Positions 43,937 to 52,775 of a stretch of 64,000 bases of DNA are shown here, one piece after another (the first letter of the stretch is position 1; every line of letters starts with the position of its first letter). Location: positions 282,939 to 346,938 of the forward strand of contig NZ_KB911585.1 of assembly GCF_000383615.1 (NCBI RefSeq), given 5' to 3'. A program made the position numbers and the translations under genes. The DNA is from Streptomyces canus 299MFChir4.1. GTDB lineage: Bacteria; Actinomycetota; Actinomycetes; Streptomycetales; Streptomycetaceae. The notes below the pieces were generated by a model. The model ran no database searches and was not told where the DNA came from. It saw nothing but the letters and a program-made list of their open reading frames with translations.

Positions 43937-44853
43937 GCGCGGGCGCGGTGCGTACGGTGGCCGGTGACGTTCCCGCCGGGGAGCTCGGGGTGTGCGACGC
44001 CCACGACCATCTGTTCTTCGGCAGTCCCCAGCTGCCCGGGCAGGAGCTGCGGAGCCTTTCCACGGCGCGGGCCGAGCTGGTGGCGTTCGCCGAGCTGGGC
44101 GGTGGCACGGTGGTGCAGTGGACGCCGTACGGGCTGGGGCGGCGGGCCGCAGATCTGCCGCCGCTGTCGCGAGAGACCGGGGTGCGGATCGTCGCCGCGA
44201 CCGGGCTGCACCAGGCCGTCCACTACGACGACGCGACGCTCGCCGGACTGCGCGGTCGTCTCGCCGAGGTGTTCGTCGCCGAACTCACCGAGGGTATCGG
44301 CACGTCCGGCGTCCGCGCGGGGCTGATCAAGGTGGCCGGCGGCTTCCACACGCTCGACGCGCACGCCCGCTGGACCATGTCCGCGGCGGCCGAGGCCCAC
44401 CACGCGACGGGGGCGCCGATCGCCGTCCACCTGGAGCTGGGGACCGGTGCGCTGGACGTCCTGGACCTGCTGTGCGGGGAGTTGGGGGTGCCGCCGCAGC
44501 GGGTGATCCTCGGTCACCTCAACCGCTCCCCCGACTTCACCGTGCACCGCCAGGCCGCGGCCTCGGGCTGCTACCTCGCCTTCGACGGGCCCTCGCGCGC
44601 CAACCACGCCACGGACTGGCGCATGCCGGACGCCGTACAGGCCCTGGCCGAGGCGGGTCACGGGGACCGTCTGCTTCTGGGCGGAGACACCACGACCGCG
44701 GCCGCCCGGTCCGTCAACGGTGGCCCCGGGATGCCGTATCTGCTGCGCCGGATACGTCCGCGGCTCGTGGTCGAGCTGGGTGAGGAACTGGTGGGGCGCA
44801 TCCTCGTCGACAATCCTGGTCGGGCCTTGGCCGTGGAGTGGCGTCGGCCTTGA
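43933..44853 (+). CDS. phosphotriesterase-like metal hydrolase
   Basis: The 306-aa amidohydrolase-fold protein has the phosphotriesterase-family ligands: HDH in CDAHDHLFF, a lysine in LIKVAGG, a histidine in AVHLELG, another in GHLNRSPD, and aspartate in LLGGDTTT. Members hydrolyse lactones or phosphate esters. Translational coupling to the DUF4865 gene suggests one pathway with the cupin. Confidence 0.85.
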   Translation: MSAGAVRTVAGDVPAGELGVCDAHDHLFFGSPQLPGQELRSLSTARAELVAFAELGGGTVVQWTPYGLGRRAADLPPLSRETGVRIVAATGLHQAVHYDDATLAGLRGRLAEVFVAELTEGIGTSGVRAGLIKVAGGFHTLDAHARWTMSAAAEAHHATGAPIAVHLELGTGALDVLDLLCGELGVPPQRVILGHLNRSPDFTVHRQAAASGCYLAFDGPSRANHATDWRMPDAVQALAEAGHGDRLLLGGDTTTAAARSVNGGPGMPYLLRRIRPRLVVELGEELVGRILVDNPGRALAVEWRRP

Positions 44854-44859
44854 CGCCGC

Positions 44860-45387
44860 TCACCGGCAGAGCGCGTCGATGTCCTCGGAGAACGCCGGGA
44901 ACTCGGACCGGGCGGCTGTGACGATGTCGCGGGTGGTCCGGCGCGGGGTGGTCGCGTGGCGCTCGGCGAGTTCGGTCAGCTCCGGGTTCGGGCGGGCGTC
45001 GTACTCCTCGTGCTCCACGACCTCCATCGGTCCCAGGCCGTCGGCCAGCACCCACAGGAAGTCGGACAAATTCGCCGCGACGACACCGCGCTCGCCCTCC
45101 GAGCCCAGGAACACCACGGGCTGCTCGGCGAGGGGCCGCCCCGGCCGCACGCGCCACAGGGCGGCGAGGCCACCGGTGCCGTCCTGTCCGAAGACCCGGT
45201 AGGCATCGCCGTCCAGTTCGTGGTTGCCGGTCCAGTTGCGCAGCCAGTCGGTGGTCTCCTCGGCGGAGTCGAAGGCGTCGTACGGCTCGAAGTCGACGCC
45301 CTCGCCGTCGGCGTAGTCGAACTCCACGCGGGCCACGTCGGCCAGGGCGGGCGGGAAGGCGCGGTCGCCCTCGGTCGTCTCGATCAT
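44860..45387 (-). CDS. SUKH/SMI1-like protein
   Basis: This 175-aa acidic protein resembles SMI1/KNR4 (SUKH) proteins in its central PVVFLGSEGERGVVAANLSD followed by FLWVLADGLGPMEVVE. That family often provides immunity to contact-dependent or secreted toxins. No toxin gene is adjacent, so this role is unproven. Confidence 0.65.
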   Translation of the reverse strand: MIETTEGDRAFPPALADVARVEFDYADGEGVDFEPYDAFDSAEETTDWLRNWTGNHELDGDAYRVFGQDGTGGLAALWRVRPGRPLAEQPVVFLGSEGERGVVAANLSDFLWVLADGLGPMEVVEHEEYDARPNPELTELAERHATTPRRTTRDIVTAARSEFPAFSEDIDALCR

Positions 45388-45507
45388 GCCCGCAGGCTAG
45401 TCGCCACCACTGACAACGGTCCCGCGCCACCGAGATGTCCACCGAGGGCTGCGGTTTCGCGGCGCGGCCGGCGCCTCATGCGCGGGTGATGGCTCATGCA
45501 GGCGGCC

Positions 45508-45839
45508 ACCAGGCCCTGGTCCGCCGGGCGTTCGTGGCCTGCCCGTCCCAGGGTGCGGCTGGACCTGCGCACCGGTGACGCGGCGGCCGCGCCGGCCGTC
45601 CGGACGAGGGCGACGTGGACGTGGCCGTCGCGGGGATCCCGGCCCGGCGGCCGGACGGGCTGGTGAGCCGGCCGGTCGCGGTGACCGAGCTGGTCCTCGT
45701 CACCGCGCGGGACCGGCCGGACCCGGACCTGGGCCGGCCGTTCGTCCTCCCCCGCCATGCGCTCGTGCCCGACGGCCACGAGGAACTGCTGAGGCAGGTC
45801 TCTGCACTGCGGAGCTTGACGGCGCCGCCGGGGGCCTGA
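45508..45839 (+). pseudogene. relic of a LysR-family effector domain
   Basis: VRLDLRTGDAAA in one frame and DVDVAVAGIPARRPDGLVSR, then PVAVTELVLVTARDRP, in the next resemble the substrate-binding half of a LysR regulator, with a frameshift near 45590. No DNA-binding domain is found in the sequence between 45388 and 45508. It directly precedes the epimerase-like gene, so it may be the remnant of that gene's regulator. Confidence 0.5.
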
Positions 45840-45878
45840 TCAGACTGGCCTGACCGACCTGACACTGATGGGAAGAAC

Positions 45879-46850
45879 ATGCGAGTCGTCGTCATCGGCG
45901 GTAGCGGGCACATCGGCACCTTCCTGGTCCCCCGGCTGGTCCGCGCCGGCCATGAAGTGATCAACATCAGCCGTGGCAGCCGTACCGCCTACGTCGAGGC
46001 TCCCGAATGGCGACACGTGCGTCAGGTGGTCGCCGACCGGGAGCAGGAGGACGGCGAGGGGACCTTCGGCGACCGCGTGGCCGGGCTGGAGCCGGACGTC
46101 GTGATCGACCTCGTCTGCTTCACCCTGGGCTCGGCCACCACGCTGGTCGAGCGCCTGCGCGGCGAGGTCGGGCACCTGGTGCACTGCGGCAGCGTGTGGC
46201 GTCACGGTCCCGCCGACAAGCTGCCGATCTCCGAGACCACGGGCACCCCGCCCGTCGGGGAGTACGGCATCCAGAAGGACCGTATCGCCCGGATGCTGAA
46301 GGAGGAGACCGCTTCCGGGGGCCTGGTGACCACATCCCTGCACCCCGGGCACATCGTCGGCCCCGGCTGGCACCCGATCGGTCCGCTGGGGAGCCTCGAC
46401 CCCGCGGTCTGGTACACGCTCTCGGCGGGACGGTCGCTGAAGGTCCCCGGCAGCGGCGTCGAGCTGATGCACCATGTGCACGCGGACGACGTGGCGCAGG
46501 CCTTCGAGCGGGCGGTCGAGCACCGGGACGCGGCGGCGGGAGAGGACTTCACCGTCGTGGCCCCCACCGCGCTGAACGTGCGCGGGTACGCCCGTATCGC
46601 GGCCGGCTGGTTCGGTCGGACCGCGTCACTGGAGCCGGTGACCTGGGAGGAGTTCCGCAGGATCACGGCCCCGGAACACGCCGAGGCGAGTTGGGAGCAC
46701 CTGCACCGCAGCCAGTGCCTCACCATCGAGAAGGCCAGGACCCTCCTCGGCTACGCCCCGCGCTACGAATCGGAGGCCGCGGTGCTGGAGTCGGTGCGTT
46801 GGCTGATCGACCACGGGGAGCTTAAGCCGGCAGTCCCGCTCAGCGTCTGA
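45879..46850 (+). CDS. NAD-dependent epimerase/dehydratase family protein
   Basis: The 323-aa extended SDR begins RVVVIGGSGHIGTFLVPRLV, the Rossmann loop. The YxxxK-type site is represented by GEYGIQKDRIARML, with HVHADDVAQAFERAV toward the C-terminus. Members act on nucleotide sugars or similar hydroxy substrates. The specific substrate is not evident, and the neighbours give no pathway. Confidence 0.85.
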   Translation: MRVVVIGGSGHIGTFLVPRLVRAGHEVINISRGSRTAYVEAPEWRHVRQVVADREQEDGEGTFGDRVAGLEPDVVIDLVCFTLGSATTLVERLRGEVGHLVHCGSVWRHGPADKLPISETTGTPPVGEYGIQKDRIARMLKEETASGGLVTTSLHPGHIVGPGWHPIGPLGSLDPAVWYTLSAGRSLKVPGSGVELMHHVHADDVAQAFERAVEHRDAAAGEDFTVVAPTALNVRGYARIAAGWFGRTASLEPVTWEEFRRITAPEHAEASWEHLHRSQCLTIEKARTLLGYAPRYESEAAVLESVRWLIDHGELKPAVPLSV

Positions 46851-46865
46851 CCGGATACGCGCCTC

Positions 46866-47315
46866 CTAGGCCCGGCCGGTGTCCAGGCGCCCCACCCGGG
46901 CGACGTTCTCCCGGTCCTCGGCGTCCTCGCTCGCCTCCGCGGTGAACCAGGCGTCGAGGATCTCCTTGAGGAGCGGCGCGGAGGTGAGGCGGAGGCTGAG
47001 GGCGAGCACGTTGGCGTCGTTCCAGCGGCGTGCGCCGTCCGCCGTGTAGGCGTCCGTGCACAGGGCCGCCCGTACGCCGGGGACCTTGTTCGCGGCGATG
47101 GAGGCGCCGGTGCCGGTCCAGCAGCACACGACGGCCTGGTCGGCGGTCCCCGCGGCGACTTCACGGGCCGCGGCCTCGGAGCAGACGGCCCACTGCGGAT
47201 CGGCCCCGGGGCTCAGGGCGCCGTGCACGGCCACCTCGTGGCCCCGCGCGCGCAGCTCGTCGACGAGAGTGCGCGCCACTGGCTCGTCCATGTCCGAGGA
47301 GACGGAGATCCGCAT
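46866..47315 (-). CDS. RpiB/LacA/LacB-family sugar-phosphate isomerase
   Basis: The 149-aa protein has the family pattern: RISVSSDMDEPVARTLVDEL at the N-terminus, the active-site cysteine in VVCCWTGTGASIAANKVPGV, and NDANVLALSLRL. RpiB interconverts ribose 5-phosphate and ribulose 5-phosphate. Its divergence from housekeeping RpiB suggests another pentose or hexose phosphate. Confidence 0.8.
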   Translation of the reverse strand: MRISVSSDMDEPVARTLVDELRARGHEVAVHGALSPGADPQWAVCSEAAAREVAAGTADQAVVCCWTGTGASIAANKVPGVRAALCTDAYTADGARRWNDANVLALSLRLTSAPLLKEILDAWFTAEASEDAEDRENVARVGRLDTGRA

Positions 47316-47316
47316 G

Positions 47317-48039
47317 TCACGAGCCTACTCGGCGGCTCGTCCAGCGGACGACGGGTTCGAGGTATGCGACGTGCGGACCGGCGAGGTCCGGCAGTTCGGC
47401 CGGTGAGCCGACGAGGGCGATCCGGTCGAACTCCGGGACCCGCCCTCGTGCCGTCTCGGCGGCCACGAGTGCCTCGAAACGCTCATGGAGCAGGGGCGCG
47501 GGCAGGGGCGGCGCCAGGTAGTGGACGCCGACCTGTCCGTCCTCGCCGTGGGTGACCAGGCAGCGGGTGAGGTCGGCGGCCGGGAGGCCGACGCCCGTCT
47601 CCTCGGCCAGTTCCACGGCCGCGTGGCGGCGCAGCGCGTGCTCGTCGAGCGGCTCGTCACCGGTGGGTGGTTCCACCGATCCACCGGGGAACTGCCAGCG
47701 GCCGGGCGCGGCGGTGGACGCGGACATACGGCCCACGAGTACGCGTCCGTCCTCGGTCGGCTGCATGATGCTCACGAACAGGGACCGCAGGGCGGTGGCG
47801 CCCGGGACGCGGCGCAGGGCGAAATAGCGGTAGGTGGCGCGGGACCAGGAGATGAGCAGGGTGTCCGGGGTTTCCCGGGACAGGCCCGCGCACACCGCGA
47901 CCGGGCCGTCGAAGAGGGCCGGGTTGGCCAGGACCGCGGTGTCCCACTCGCGGTCCATGGCCGTCCGTGCCTCGGCCGGGGTCACCGGGGGCGCCACCTC
48001 GACCAGGCGCAGTCTCCCGACTTCCAGCAGTTCAGCCAC
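47317..48039 (-). CDS. NUDIX-domain protein
   Basis: This 240-aa protein has an N-terminal region without known motif and a NUDIX domain whose box is stretched (FPGGSVEPPTGDEPLDEHAL, then RRHAAVELAEETGVGL). Catalytic glutamates in the ELAEETG part are retained. The start overlaps the stop of the ROK gene by 8 nt, implying co-expression with a sugar-responsive regulator. Confidence 0.8.
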   Translation of the reverse strand: MAELLEVGRLRLVEVAPPVTPAEARTAMDREWDTAVLANPALFDGPVAVCAGLSRETPDTLLISWSRATYRYFALRRVPGATALRSLFVSIMQPTEDGRVLVGRMSASTAAPGRWQFPGGSVEPPTGDEPLDEHALRRHAAVELAEETGVGLPAADLTRCLVTHGEDGQVGVHYLAPPLPAPLLHERFEALVAAETARGRVPEFDRIALVGSPAELPDLAGPHVAYLEPVVRWTSRRVGS

Positions 48040-49276
48040 GGGTCAGTGCCCCCAGCGGATCGTCCAGCACCGGCTGCCACGCCAACTCGGCCGCTCCGAC
48101 GAGGCTGTTGTGGTCCAGGGTGCAGGCCAGGATGGGGACGCCGCCGCTCTGTCCCCATAGGCTGCGCTCGGCGACGACCGCGCGCAGGCGCCCGGGGTCG
48201 GCGTCCAGGAGGGTGCGGTGGAGTCCGCCGAGGATGATCCGGTCCGGGTTGAGGATGTTGACCAGACCGGCGAGGCCCAGGCCCAGGCGGTCGATCAGCG
48301 ACTCGGCCGCCCTGCGGACGGCGGGGTCGTCGTAGTGGTCGCGGACGAGGTCGTCGGCCTGCCGGAGCAGGGACTGTTCGGGGCCGGGGTCGAGTCCGGC
48401 CGCCGTGAGCAGGGCCAGCGGGTCGGCCTCGACGTCCAGGCAGCCGCGGCTGCCGCAGTAGCAGGGGCGGCCCTCGGGGTTCACGGTGAGGTGGCCGACT
48501 TCCAAGGCGAGTCCCGAACTGCCCGTGTGCAGACGCCCGTCGAGCACCAGTGCGCCGCCCACACCCCGGTGGCCGGTCGCCACGCACAGCAGATCGCGGG
48601 CACCGCGGCCCGCGCCGTGCCGGTGCTCGGCGAGCGCGGCGAGGTTGACGTCGTTGCCCGCGAAGGCCGGCCCGGTGATGCCGGCGGCGCGCACGCACTC
48701 GTCGAAGATACGGCGGACGGGGGCGCCCGCGGGCCAGGCCAGGTGCAGGGGGTTGAGGGCGAGCCCGTCGGGTTCGGCGACCGCGGACGGCACGGCGAGT
48801 CCGGCGCCCACACAGCGCCGGCCGGTCGTGCGCAGCAGGTCGGCACCCGCCTCCACGACGGAGCCGAGGACCTTCGCCGGGTCGGCGTCGACGGTCTCGC
48901 AGCCGGGCGCGGTGGCGACGATACGGCCGCCCAGCCCGACCAGGGCGGCCCGGAAGCCGTCGGCGTGCACCTGCGCGGCCAGCACGACGGGACCGTCCTC
49001 GGCGACCGCGAGCCGGTGCGAGGGCCTGCCCTGCGAACCGGTGGCGGCGGTGGGCCGGGCGTCGACGCGGATCAGCCCGAGCGCCTCGAGTTCCGCGGCG
49101 ACCGCGCCGGCCGTCGCCCGTGTCACGCCGAGTTCGGCGGTGAGCACCGCACGGGTGGGCGCACGCCCGGTGTGCACGAGCTCCAACGCGGGCCCGAGCG
49201 CACCGCGCCCCCGGTCCAGCCGCGCCCTGGAGGTGGTCCCTTCCCCCGCCGGCCGGGGGTCCGCCTTGCCGCTCAT
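48032..49276 (-). CDS. ROK-family transcriptional regulator
   Basis: This 414-aa protein has an N-terminal winged helix (TRAVLTAELGVTRATAGAVA) and a C-terminal ROK sugar-kinase-like domain. The zinc site in EVGHLTVNPEGRPCYCGSRG followed by C, and the ATP-loop remnant GVGGALVLDG, are clear. ROK repressors sense unphosphorylated or phosphorylated sugars. It overlaps the NUDIX gene that follows. Confidence 0.88.
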   Translation of the reverse strand: MSGKADPRPAGEGTTSRARLDRGRGALGPALELVHTGRAPTRAVLTAELGVTRATAGAVAAELEALGLIRVDARPTAATGSQGRPSHRLAVAEDGPVVLAAQVHADGFRAALVGLGGRIVATAPGCETVDADPAKVLGSVVEAGADLLRTTGRRCVGAGLAVPSAVAEPDGLALNPLHLAWPAGAPVRRIFDECVRAAGITGPAFAGNDVNLAALAEHRHGAGRGARDLLCVATGHRGVGGALVLDGRLHTGSSGLALEVGHLTVNPEGRPCYCGSRGCLDVEADPLALLTAAGLDPGPEQSLLRQADDLVRDHYDDPAVRRAAESLIDRLGLGLAGLVNILNPDRIILGGLHRTLLDADPGRLRAVVAERSLWGQSGGVPILACTLDHNSLVGAAELAWQPVLDDPLGALTRG

Positions 49277-49313
49277 GAGGGCGAGTCTCCCATGATCCGT
49301 TCGTTGTCCCGGC

Positions 49314-49964
49314 CTAGAGGCCGCTGACCCGCAGCGTGATGTTCAGCCGTCCCGTCAGCCCCAACTCGGGGGGCGCGGTGCCCGGATGCACGCGGGGCAC
49401 CCCGTGGTAGGCGAGCCTCGACGGGCCGCCGAACACGAACAGGTCGCCGCTGCGCAGCTCGACGTCCGTCCAGGGCCTGGTCCGGGTCTCGGGGTTGCCG
49501 AAGCGGAAGACACAGGTGTCGCCGAGGCTCAGGGAGACCACGGGTGCCTCCGACTTCTCGTCGCTGTCGCGGTGCATGCCCATGCGGGCGTCTCCGTCGT
49601 AGAAGTTGATCAGTGCGATGTCGTATCCGGAGGCCTCCGTCCCCAGTGCGTCCCGCACGGCTTCCCGGCCCAGCTCGCCCAGCCGGTGCGGGAAGGGCTT
49701 CACCGGTACCCCGTCGCCGTCGACGACCGTGCGGGCGTAGGCGTACGGGTACCAGTGCCAGCCGAGACAGACCTGCCGTGCGGTCATCGTGCCGCCGCCC
49801 GGGGTGCGGACCGTGCGCAGTCCGGCAGGCGGGCGCGCCCACTCCCGGCAGGCCTCCAGCAGTTCGCGTTGCCGTGCCGGGGTCAGCCAGTCCGGCACGT
49901 GCACCGCGCCCGGCGCGACCTCCGTACGGGCTCTGGGGAACAGCTCGGCTTCCATGGGTTCCAT
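49314..49964 (-). CDS. AlkB-type 2-oxoglutarate/Fe(II) dioxygenase
   Basis: This 216-aa protein has the AlkB layout. An HxD pair in MGMHRDSDEKSE binds iron, a later histidine lies in LAYHGVPRVHPG, and the 2-oxoglutarate arginine region GRLNITLRVSG closes the domain; GYDIALINFYDGDARMG precedes the HxD. AlkB repairs alkylated bases in nucleic acids by oxidative demethylation. The start could be the first ATG or one three codons later. Confidence 0.9.
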   Translation of the reverse strand: MEPMEAELFPRARTEVAPGAVHVPDWLTPARQRELLEACREWARPPAGLRTVRTPGGGTMTARQVCLGWHWYPYAYARTVVDGDGVPVKPFPHRLGELGREAVRDALGTEASGYDIALINFYDGDARMGMHRDSDEKSEAPVVSLSLGDTCVFRFGNPETRTRPWTDVELRSGDLFVFGGPSRLAYHGVPRVHPGTAPPELGLTGRLNITLRVSGL

Positions 49965-50026
49965 CCTGCCCGAGTCCCATCCTGGCCGAAGGGCCTGAGC
50001 TGCGGCTCCGATAGCCTGGACGCACG

Positions 50027-51181
50027 ATGGACGACCGAATGACGACCCCCTGGGGCGAGCTCGCCCTCACCCGCTTCCCCGAGGACCCGCGCGACCGGCT
50101 GCGCGCCTGGGACGCCTCCGACGAGTATCTGCTGAGGCACCTCGCGGACGAGGGGGTGGCGCTGTCCGGCACCGTCGTCGTGGTCGGGGACCGCTGGGGC
50201 GCCCTGGTCACCGCGCTGGCGGCGCACCGGCCGGTGCAGATCACCGACTCCTTCCTCAGCCAGGAGGCGACCCGGGCCAACCTCGAACGCGCCGGCGTCG
50301 AACCCGGCACCGTGCGGCTGCTCACCGCACAGGACCCGCCGCCCGGCCGGGTCGACGTTCTGCTGGTGCGCGTGCCGAAGAGCCTGGCCCTGCTGGAGGA
50401 CCAGCTCTCGCGGCTGGCGCCCGCGGTGCACGAGGGCACGGTCGTGGTCGGCACCGGCATGGTGAAGGAGATCCACACCTCGACGCTCCAGCTGTTCGAG
50501 CGGATCCTCGGCCCGACCCGCACCTCGCTCGCCGAGAAGAAGGCCCGGCTGATCTTCTGCACGCCGCAGCCGTCGCTCGTACGGCCCGCGAATCCCTGGC
50601 CGTACGGCTACACGCTCCCGGAGGGCGTCGGTGCCGTCTCCGGACGGCCCGTCGTCAACCACGCGGGCGTCTTCTGCGCGGACCGGCTCGACATCGGCAC
50701 CCGGTTCTTCCTCCAGCACCTCCCGGACAGCCGGGGCTCCCAGCGGATCGTGGACCTGGGCTGCGGCAACGGGATCGTCGGCACGGCGGTGGCCCTGGCG
50801 AATCCCGAGGCCGAGGTGCTGTTCGTCGACGAGTCCTTCCAGGCCGTGGCCTCGGCGGAGGGGACGTACAAGGCGAACGGCGTGCCGGGGCACGCGGAGT
50901 TCCGGGTCGGGGACGGTCTGACGGGGGTCCCGGCGGACAGCGTCGACCTCGTCCTCAACAACCCGCCGTTCCATTCCCACCAGGCCACGACCGACGCGAC
51001 GGCCTGGCGGATGTTCGCCGATGCGCGCAGGACGCTGCGGCCCGGCGGTGAGCTGTGGGTGGTCGGGAACCGGCACCTCGGGTACCACGTGAAGCTGCGG
51101 AAGCTGTTCGGAAACAGCCAACTGGTCGCCAGTGACCCCAAGTTCGTGGTGCTCAAGGCGGTAAAAAGGTCGAGTGACTGA
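50027..51181 (+). CDS. rlmG: RlmG-type 23S rRNA guanine methyltransferase
   Basis: The 384-aa protein has the two-domain structure of RlmG/RsmC methyltransferases. A degenerate first half is followed by a catalytic half with RIVDLGCGNGIVGTAVALAN (motif I) and LVLNNPPFHSHQ (the NPPF motif used to methylate exocyclic amines of guanine). RlmG makes m2G1835 in 23S rRNA; the exact position in this organism is inferred. Confidence 0.85.
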   Translation: MDDRMTTPWGELALTRFPEDPRDRLRAWDASDEYLLRHLADEGVALSGTVVVVGDRWGALVTALAAHRPVQITDSFLSQEATRANLERAGVEPGTVRLLTAQDPPPGRVDVLLVRVPKSLALLEDQLSRLAPAVHEGTVVVGTGMVKEIHTSTLQLFERILGPTRTSLAEKKARLIFCTPQPSLVRPANPWPYGYTLPEGVGAVSGRPVVNHAGVFCADRLDIGTRFFLQHLPDSRGSQRIVDLGCGNGIVGTAVALANPEAEVLFVDESFQAVASAEGTYKANGVPGHAEFRVGDGLTGVPADSVDLVLNNPPFHSHQATTDATAWRMFADARRTLRPGGELWVVGNRHLGYHVKLRKLFGNSQLVASDPKFVVLKAVKRSSD

Positions 51182-51938
51182 TTCCTCGACGCGGGAGTTC
51201 TACGACTCGCTGGCACCTGACTACCACCGGATCTTCGCGAACTGGGACGCGAGCATCGCCCGTCAGGCGGCCGCCCTGGGCGCTCTCCTGGGGCCGGGCC
51301 CACGCCGGATCCTGGACTGCTCGTGCGGGATCGGGACCCAGGCGATCGGGCTGGCGCTGGCCGGGCACCAGGTCGTCGGCAGCGATCTCAGTCCCGTCGC
51401 GGCCACGCGCGCCGCTGCGGAGGCGGCGGCGCGCGGTGCCCGGCTGCCGACGGCCGCCGCGGACATGCGACGGCTGCCGTTCGTGTCGTCCGTCTTCGAC
51501 GTGGTCGTCTGCGCCGACAATTCCATGGCTCATCTGCTGACGGCCCAGGACGTGGCGGCCGCGCTCGCGGACCTGCGGCGGGTGCTGCGGGACGGGGGTC
51601 TGCTGCTGCTCACCCTGAGGGACTACGACGAGATCCGCCGGACCCGGCCCGGGGCCGCGCCTCCGCAGGTCTCCGAGGGCTCCGACGGCCGGGTGATCAC
51701 CTTCCAGCTGTGGCACTGGCACGAGGACGGCGAGCGCTACGACCAGGAGTACTTCCAGTTGACGCCCGGCGACGGGGACGACTGGGCCGTCCGTGTCCGT
51801 CGTACGACCTCCTGGGCGCTGACGCGTGCGCAGCTGACGGAGTTCGTGACCGCGGCCGGTTTCGCCGACCTGCGGTGGCACGATCCGGCGTCCAGCGGGT
51901 TCTACCAGCCCGTCCTCACCGCCCGAGCAGCCGGATGA
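51174..51938 (+). CDS. class I SAM-dependent methyltransferase
   Basis: This 254-aa methyltransferase has motif I in ILDCSCGIGTQAIGLALAG and later VVVCADNSMAHLL, with a glycine-N-methyltransferase-like layout. The GTG start overlaps the preceding rlmG stop by 8 nt, indicating coupled expression. The substrate is unknown. The 3' end overlaps the convergent aldolase gene by 23 nt. Confidence 0.82.
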   Translation: MTDSSTREFYDSLAPDYHRIFANWDASIARQAAALGALLGPGPRRILDCSCGIGTQAIGLALAGHQVVGSDLSPVAATRAAAEAAARGARLPTAAADMRRLPFVSSVFDVVVCADNSMAHLLTAQDVAAALADLRRVLRDGGLLLLTLRDYDEIRRTRPGAAPPQVSEGSDGRVITFQLWHWHEDGERYDQEYFQLTPGDGDDWAVRVRRTTSWALTRAQLTEFVTAAGFADLRWHDPASSGFYQPVLTARAAG

Positions 51939-52767
51939 TCCGCCGGGCCGCCTCGACCATGGCGTCCCGCCCGGCACTCAGGTACACGCGGGAGTCCACC
52001 GCCTCGGGGTGAGCGCTCAGGAACTCCCGGATCGCGCCGGTCATGGCGACGTTCAGCGCGGTGCCGACGTTGACCTTGGCGATACCGCCCGCGACGGCCG
52101 CGGTGAGCTCCTCGTCGCGGACGCCGGAGGAGCCGTGCAGGACGAGGGGGACGTCCAGGGCGACGGCGAGACGCTTGAGCAGGTCGTGGTCGAGCGTCGC
52201 GGTGCGTTCGGTCATCGCGTGGGCACTGCCGATGGCCACGGCGAGGGCGTCCACACCGGAGTCGGTGACGAAGGCGCGGGCCTCGGCGGGGTCGGTGCGG
52301 GCGCCGGGGGCGTGGGCGTCCAGCGGAGGCCGGCCCTGTTTGCCGCCCACCTCCCCCAACTCGGCCTCGATCCAAAGCCCTTGGGAGTGCGCCCAGTCCG
52401 CCGCGTCCCGGGTCGCGGCGAGGTTCTCGGCGTAGGGCAGGTGGGCCGCGTCGTACATCACGGAGCCGAAGCCGGCGTCGGCCGCCTGGCGGAGCAGGTC
52501 GTCGCTCTGGACGTGGTCGAGGTGCAACGCGACGGGCACGGTGGCGCGTTCGGCCGCGGTGACGGCGGCGCGGGCCAGCGGGTGGAGCCTGCCGTGGCGG
52601 AACTTGACGGCGTTCTCGCTGACTTGGAGGACGACGGGCGCGTCAAGGGACTCGGCGCCGGCGATGACGGCCTCGATGTGTTCCAGGGTGATGACGTTGA
52701 AGGCGGCGACGGCGGAGCGGGCGGTGGCGGCCCGGGTGACGAGCTCGCCGGTGGTGGCCAGGGGCAC
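51916..52767 (-). CDS. class II aldolase (tagatose/fructose-bisphosphate type)
   Basis: This 283-aa protein is a zinc-dependent class II aldolase of the KbaY/GatY kind. The N-terminal AAFNVITLEHIEAVIAGAES, the zinc histidines in VALHLDHVQSDD, and LHGSSGVRDEELTAAVAGGI with NVGTALN are visible. These enzymes cleave tagatose 1,6-bisphosphate or fructose 1,6-bisphosphate. The SIS isomerase upstream suggests galactosamine or another amino sugar as the source. The start is a GTG with AGGAG upstream. Confidence 0.88.
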   Translation of the reverse strand: MPLATTGELVTRAATARSAVAAFNVITLEHIEAVIAGAESLDAPVVLQVSENAVKFRHGRLHPLARAAVTAAERATVPVALHLDHVQSDDLLRQAADAGFGSVMYDAAHLPYAENLAATRDAADWAHSQGLWIEAELGEVGGKQGRPPLDAHAPGARTDPAEARAFVTDSGVDALAVAIGSAHAMTERTATLDHDLLKRLAVALDVPLVLHGSSGVRDEELTAAVAGGIAKVNVGTALNVAMTGAIREFLSAHPEAVDSRVYLSAGRDAMVEAARRIIRLLGR

Positions 52768-52775
52768 GGGGTCTC

